Shown one piece after another: positions 5,187-7,396 of a stretch of 7,396 nt of DNA. Position 1 is the stretch's first letter. Each line of letters starts with the position of its first letter. A program made the translations under genes and the position numbers. Origin of the DNA: an uncultured Prevotellaceae bacterium (GTDB lineage Bacteria; Bacteroidota; Bacteroidia; Bacteroidales; Bacteroidaceae); the NCBI GenBank assembly GCA_946415695.1, contig CAMKTM010000117.1:1-7396 (forward strand). Reading direction: 5' to 3'. The notes beneath the pieces were generated by a model. The model did no database searches, was not told the origin of the DNA, and saw only the letters and a list, made by a program, of their open reading frames with translations.

Positions 5187-5248
5187 CACCGGACATCGCT
5201 CCGCCGGCACCTACATTATAATAATAAAAGAAGAACATTGAGCATTGA

Positions 5249-6724
5249 ATGATGAAAGATAACTTTCGGACATGGCCGGCATACGTCCTGGCCATCGCCC
5301 TCCTTCTCATAAGTTGCGACGAAGACACCGGTTCCTTAGGAGTCTATCCGAGGCAGGACGGCATTAACACCTCGACGGCTTCCTTCGATGTCATTTCAAG
5401 CAGCATCGCCAACAACAACGTGTCCGCCAACAGCACAACCTGCTACTTGGGCAAAGTCATAGACCCGGAAACAGACAAAGCCATCACAGCCACCTTCGCC
5501 GCACAGTTCCACACCTTCGAGGACTACACGTTCCCCGAAGAGAAGCACATTATCAAATCCAACGGCCATCTCTGTGAATCTGTCGAGATACGCCTCTTCA
5601 TCAAGAGCACCTTCGGCGACAAGAACAACCCCATGAAGGTGGAAGTCCTGCCGCTCAGCATGAACAACGACAAGCTCATCAAAGAATCAGAAAGACTCTA
5701 CACCGACACCGACCTCATGCAGCGGTTCGTGGACGAAGGGCAGCAACCCATCGCAACAAAAGTCTTCACTGCCACCGACTACATCCTGAGCGATGCGCAG
5801 CGGGCCAGCGAAGGCTATTCGGACAATGTTCGCATCGTGCTGCCCCAAGAGGTAGGAGACAACATCATGAAGGCTTATTACAGCGACCCAGCCTTCTTCC
5901 GCGACTCCTACTCCTTCATCCGCAACGTCTGTGCCGGCTATCTGTTCCGGACGATTAGCGGCGTCGGCACTATGCTCAGTCTTGAAGTCTGCACCATGAA
6001 CATCAACTTCAGTTACAAGACCGACGAGAACCCCGACACCAAAATTCCCGCTCTCTGCCGCTTCGCAGCCACACCGGAAGTCATACAGAGCACACAGTTC
6101 GAGAGCAGCGACCTCTCCGGCCTTATTGAGAGCATGAACAGCTCGGCCAGCGAAGCCACCATGCTCAAGACCCCCGCCGGCATCTGCACAGAACTCATCC
6201 TGCCCATTGACGAGATCTTTAGAGGACACGAAAACGACAGCATCAGTCGCGCCTCTATCACCCTTATGCGCATCAACAACCAAGACGAAGACGCAAAAGA
6301 CGACGACTATGCTCTGGGCATCCCGCAGAACCTCCTGCTCGTACGCAAGCAGAACGTCAAAAGCTTCTTCGACAACCAGCAGCTGAGCGACTCACAACAG
6401 TCTTTCACCACAACATTCATTTCCGCCTACAACAGCTACAGCTTCGACAACATCAGCCAGCTAATCGCCTATTGCCAGAATGAAAAGACAGCAGGGATGA
6501 AAGCCTCCGGCATGACAGAAGAAGCATGGGAAGCAGCACATCCAGATTGGAACCATGTGGTTCTTGTTCCCATTTCTGTTTCTACAAACACCGACAGCAA
6601 CGGCAACTCTTCACAAGTCTCCATCAATCAAGACCTAGGGCTTTGCAGCACTAAACTTGTTCGTGGCACAGCAGCCAAACCCCTCAAAATACATATCATC
6701 TACAGCCGCTTTGCCCGAGAATAA
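5249..6724 (+). CDS. DUF4270 family lipoprotein
   Basis: This 491-residue putative lipoprotein has no known activity. The signal peptide has a short N-terminus (MMKDNFR), a hydrophobic core (about 12-21) and the lipobox LIS-Cys23. The mature protein begins CDEDTGSLG, which is typical of DUF4270 proteins, and continues with the family's beta-rich body. The acidic residues right after the Cys resemble the Bacteroidetes lipoprotein export signal, so surface exposure on the outer membrane is plausible. A second ATG at 5252 is equally possible as the start. The gene follows the synthase-like gene by 62 bases and precedes the small secreted protein by 23 bases, so the three probably form one transcript. 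Carbohydrate or envelope functions have been guessed for such loci, but nothing in the sequence fixes a substrate. Confidence 0.85.
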   Translation: MMKDNFRTWPAYVLAIALLLISCDEDTGSLGVYPRQDGINTSTASFDVISSSIANNNVSANSTTCYLGKVIDPETDKAITATFAAQFHTFEDYTFPEEKHIIKSNGHLCESVEIRLFIKSTFGDKNNPMKVEVLPLSMNNDKLIKESERLYTDTDLMQRFVDEGQQPIATKVFTATDYILSDAQRASEGYSDNVRIVLPQEVGDNIMKAYYSDPAFFRDSYSFIRNVCAGYLFRTISGVGTMLSLEVCTMNINFSYKTDENPDTKIPALCRFAATPEVIQSTQFESSDLSGLIESMNSSASEATMLKTPAGICTELILPIDEIFRGHENDSISRASITLMRINNQDEDAKDDDYALGIPQNLLLVRKQNVKSFFDNQQLSDSQQSFTTTFISAYNSYSFDNISQLIAYCQNEKTAGMKASGMTEEAWEAAHPDWNHVVLVPISVSTNTDSNGNSSQVSINQDLGLCSTKLVRGTAAKPLKIHIIYSRFARE

Positions 6725-6747
6725 CATTTCAATAAAACTCTATTACA

Positions 6748-7152
6748 ATGAAACATTTCATTCTCATTGCGGCCATGCTCGTCAGTCTGGCCTTCGTTGC
6801 TCCGTCTGCCGCCCAGGCAGGAGCCAAACGCGACGCTCGTGTCGCCTACGTCCTAAAGAACCTCAGACTCAAGAGCGACGTGGAGGCTAAGTTCAAGCCT
6901 CTGCTCGAAGCCTTCCTCAAAGAGCTCTCCGACGTGAAAGACCCCTATGAGGACCTCAAGGACGAGCTGCAGGATGTCATCGACGCTAACAAGCTCACCG
7001 CCGCACAATGCGACAAGCTCTTCGAACTGAAGCAGAAACAAGAGGAACAGGAACCACCTGTCCTGCGCAAATGGTACGCTAAGTTCAAGACCGTCCTCAC
7101 CACGCAACAGGCATACAGGGCCATGAAGCTCAGCGACGACAAGCTGAAGTAA
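6748..7152 (+). CDS. Small secreted helical protein, Spy/CpxP (LTxxQ)-like
   Basis: This 134-residue protein has a clear Sec signal peptide: MKH, a hydrophobic stretch (4-18), and cleavage after AQA (22-24). The mature approximately 110 residues are highly charged, predicted all-helical and free of cysteine pairs (a single Cys88). Two LTxxQ-like motifs, LTAAQ (83-87) and LTTQQ (117-121), the second in the context of KFKTVLTTQQAYR, are reminiscent of periplasmic Spy/CpxP proteins, which act as chaperones or stress sensors. Similarity is by motif only and the match is moderate. It starts 23 bases after the DUF4270 stop and is followed by the palindromic terminator region. Being last in the likely operon, it may assist the envelope proteins encoded upstream; this is inference. 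Confidence 0.75.
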   Translation: MKHFILIAAMLVSLAFVAPSAAQAGAKRDARVAYVLKNLRLKSDVEAKFKPLLEAFLKELSDVKDPYEDLKDELQDVIDANKLTAAQCDKLFELKQKQEEQEPPVLRKWYAKFKTVLTTQQAYRAMKLSDDKLK

Positions 7153-7198
7153 ACTGATTCCCTTTTCGGCGAGGCGGATGACGCCACGTGGAGCATCG

Positions 7199-7266
7199 CC
7201 AGTACTACCGTGGAGAAACTCCAGTACCACCGTGGTAGTACTGGAGTTTTCCCATGGTGGTACTGG
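7199..7266. repeat. Palindromic block of three 22-bp units around GTAC/CCACCGTGG motifs
   Basis: Units at 7199-7220 and 7221-7242 are direct copies (CCAGTACYACCGTGG start). The third, 7243-7264, is inverted: its reverse complement matches 7201-7222 at 18 of 22 positions. The middle unit is itself a near-palindrome. The block can form one central hairpin or a longer nested structure joining the outer CCAGTAC and GTACTGG ends. It lies between the small secreted protein and ettA. Confidence 0.85.
7216..7250 (+). terminator. Terminator of the synthase-like / DUF4270 / small protein cluster
   Basis: Arms 7216-7230 and 7235-7249 pair with one C-A mismatch around the loop CGTG, and a run of four T (7247-7250) lies at the 3' edge, partly inside the stem. 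The position, 63 bases after the last stop of the cluster, fits. The T run is short, so efficiency may be modest. It is the central part of the 22-bp-unit palindromic block. Confidence 0.6.
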
Positions 7267-7332
7267 CAGCACTCCTGCAAGCACAGTTTGCAGCCCAATC
7301 GTAAACAAACAAAGAAACCATAAATCTCATAT

Positions 7333-7396
7333 ATGGCGACAACAGACGACAAGAAGATTATCTTCTCGATGGTCGGCGTAAGCAAGACCATTCAGC
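7333..7396 (+). CDS. ettA: ABC-F ATPase, probably energy-dependent translational throttle protein EttA (3'-truncated by the window edge)
   Basis: Only the first 21 codons are visible. They read MATTDDKKIIFSMVGVSKTIQ, in which the IIFSMVGVSKT segment matches the start of Bacteroidetes EttA-like ABC-F proteins as I remember them and parallels YTMHRVGKV in E. coli EttA. These proteins bind the ribosomal E site and gate entry into elongation according to the ATP/ADP ratio. The Walker A motif would come about 30 residues further on, outside the window. No canonical -7 element precedes it. The upstream sequence is A-rich (AAACAAACAAAG), with a small CTGCAA/TTGCAG inverted repeat at 7275-7293. Another ABC-F paralogue is the main alternative. 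Confidence 0.75.
   Translation, partial: MATTDDKKIIFSMVGVSKTIQ

Noticed and set aside
5687..6283. 198-codon minus-strand frame inside the DUF4270 gene
   Set aside because: Antisense shadow; the plus-strand frame has a signal peptide, lipobox and family features.
7178..7381. 67-codon plus-strand frame across the palindromic block and into ettA
   Set aside because: Its sequence is the translated hairpin repeat and it overlaps the ettA start in another frame.

Overview
The window looks like the chromosome of a Bacteroidales bacterium, most likely Prevotella-like. The supporting signs are a methylmalonyl-CoA mutase of the Bacteroidetes type, a DUF4270 lipoprotein, promoters of the Bacteroidetes TAnnTTTG (-7) class, weak or absent Shine-Dalgarno sequences, and moderately GC-rich genes separated by AT-rich gaps. 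No taxonomic assignment was computed.

Layout. (1) 1-1496: the 3' two thirds of the large subunit of methylmalonyl-CoA mutase (plus strand), closed by a strong terminator at 1526-1564. (2) 1565-2424: about 860 bases with no confident gene. It holds a four-copy 22-bp tandem repeat (1833-1920), a coding-like frame without a start codon (1909-2100), a long hairpin (2136-2173) and a three-copy array of near-palindromic 22-bp units (2239-2304). (3) 2425-4202: a minus-strand pantothenate operon in the transcription order panC, four-helix-bundle (23S rRNA IVP/S23 family) gene, panD, with a terminator after panD and a promoter before panC. The IVP gene lies inside a roughly 480-bp module bounded by 40-bp imperfect inverted repeats. 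One boundary abuts the panC stop codon exactly. (4) 4286-7250: a divergent plus-strand cluster with its own promoter. It encodes a half-length starch/glycogen-synthase-like protein, a DUF4270 lipoprotein and a small secreted Spy/CpxP-like helical protein, and it ends in a palindromic terminator region that is again built of 22-bp units. (5) 7333-7396: the first 21 codons of an ABC-F protein, probably ettA.

How the genes work together. PanD makes beta-alanine from aspartate, and PanC joins beta-alanine to pantoate to give pantothenate, the precursor of coenzyme A. The mutase acts on a CoA thioester, interconverting succinyl-CoA and methylmalonyl-CoA, which is the B12-dependent step of the succinate-propionate route used by these anaerobes. 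The synthase-like protein, the lipoprotein and the small secreted protein are closely spaced and probably co-transcribed. My recollection is that panD-panC, the synthase-like gene and the DUF4270 gene are also neighbours in Bacteroides, so the IVP module looks like an insertion into an otherwise conserved block.

The most unusual content is non-coding: the inverted-repeat-bounded IVP module inside panC-panD, whose two arms carry opposite versions (TAG versus TCG) of every repeat unit, and three unrelated-sequence arrays that share a 22-bp period and are built of near-palindromes.
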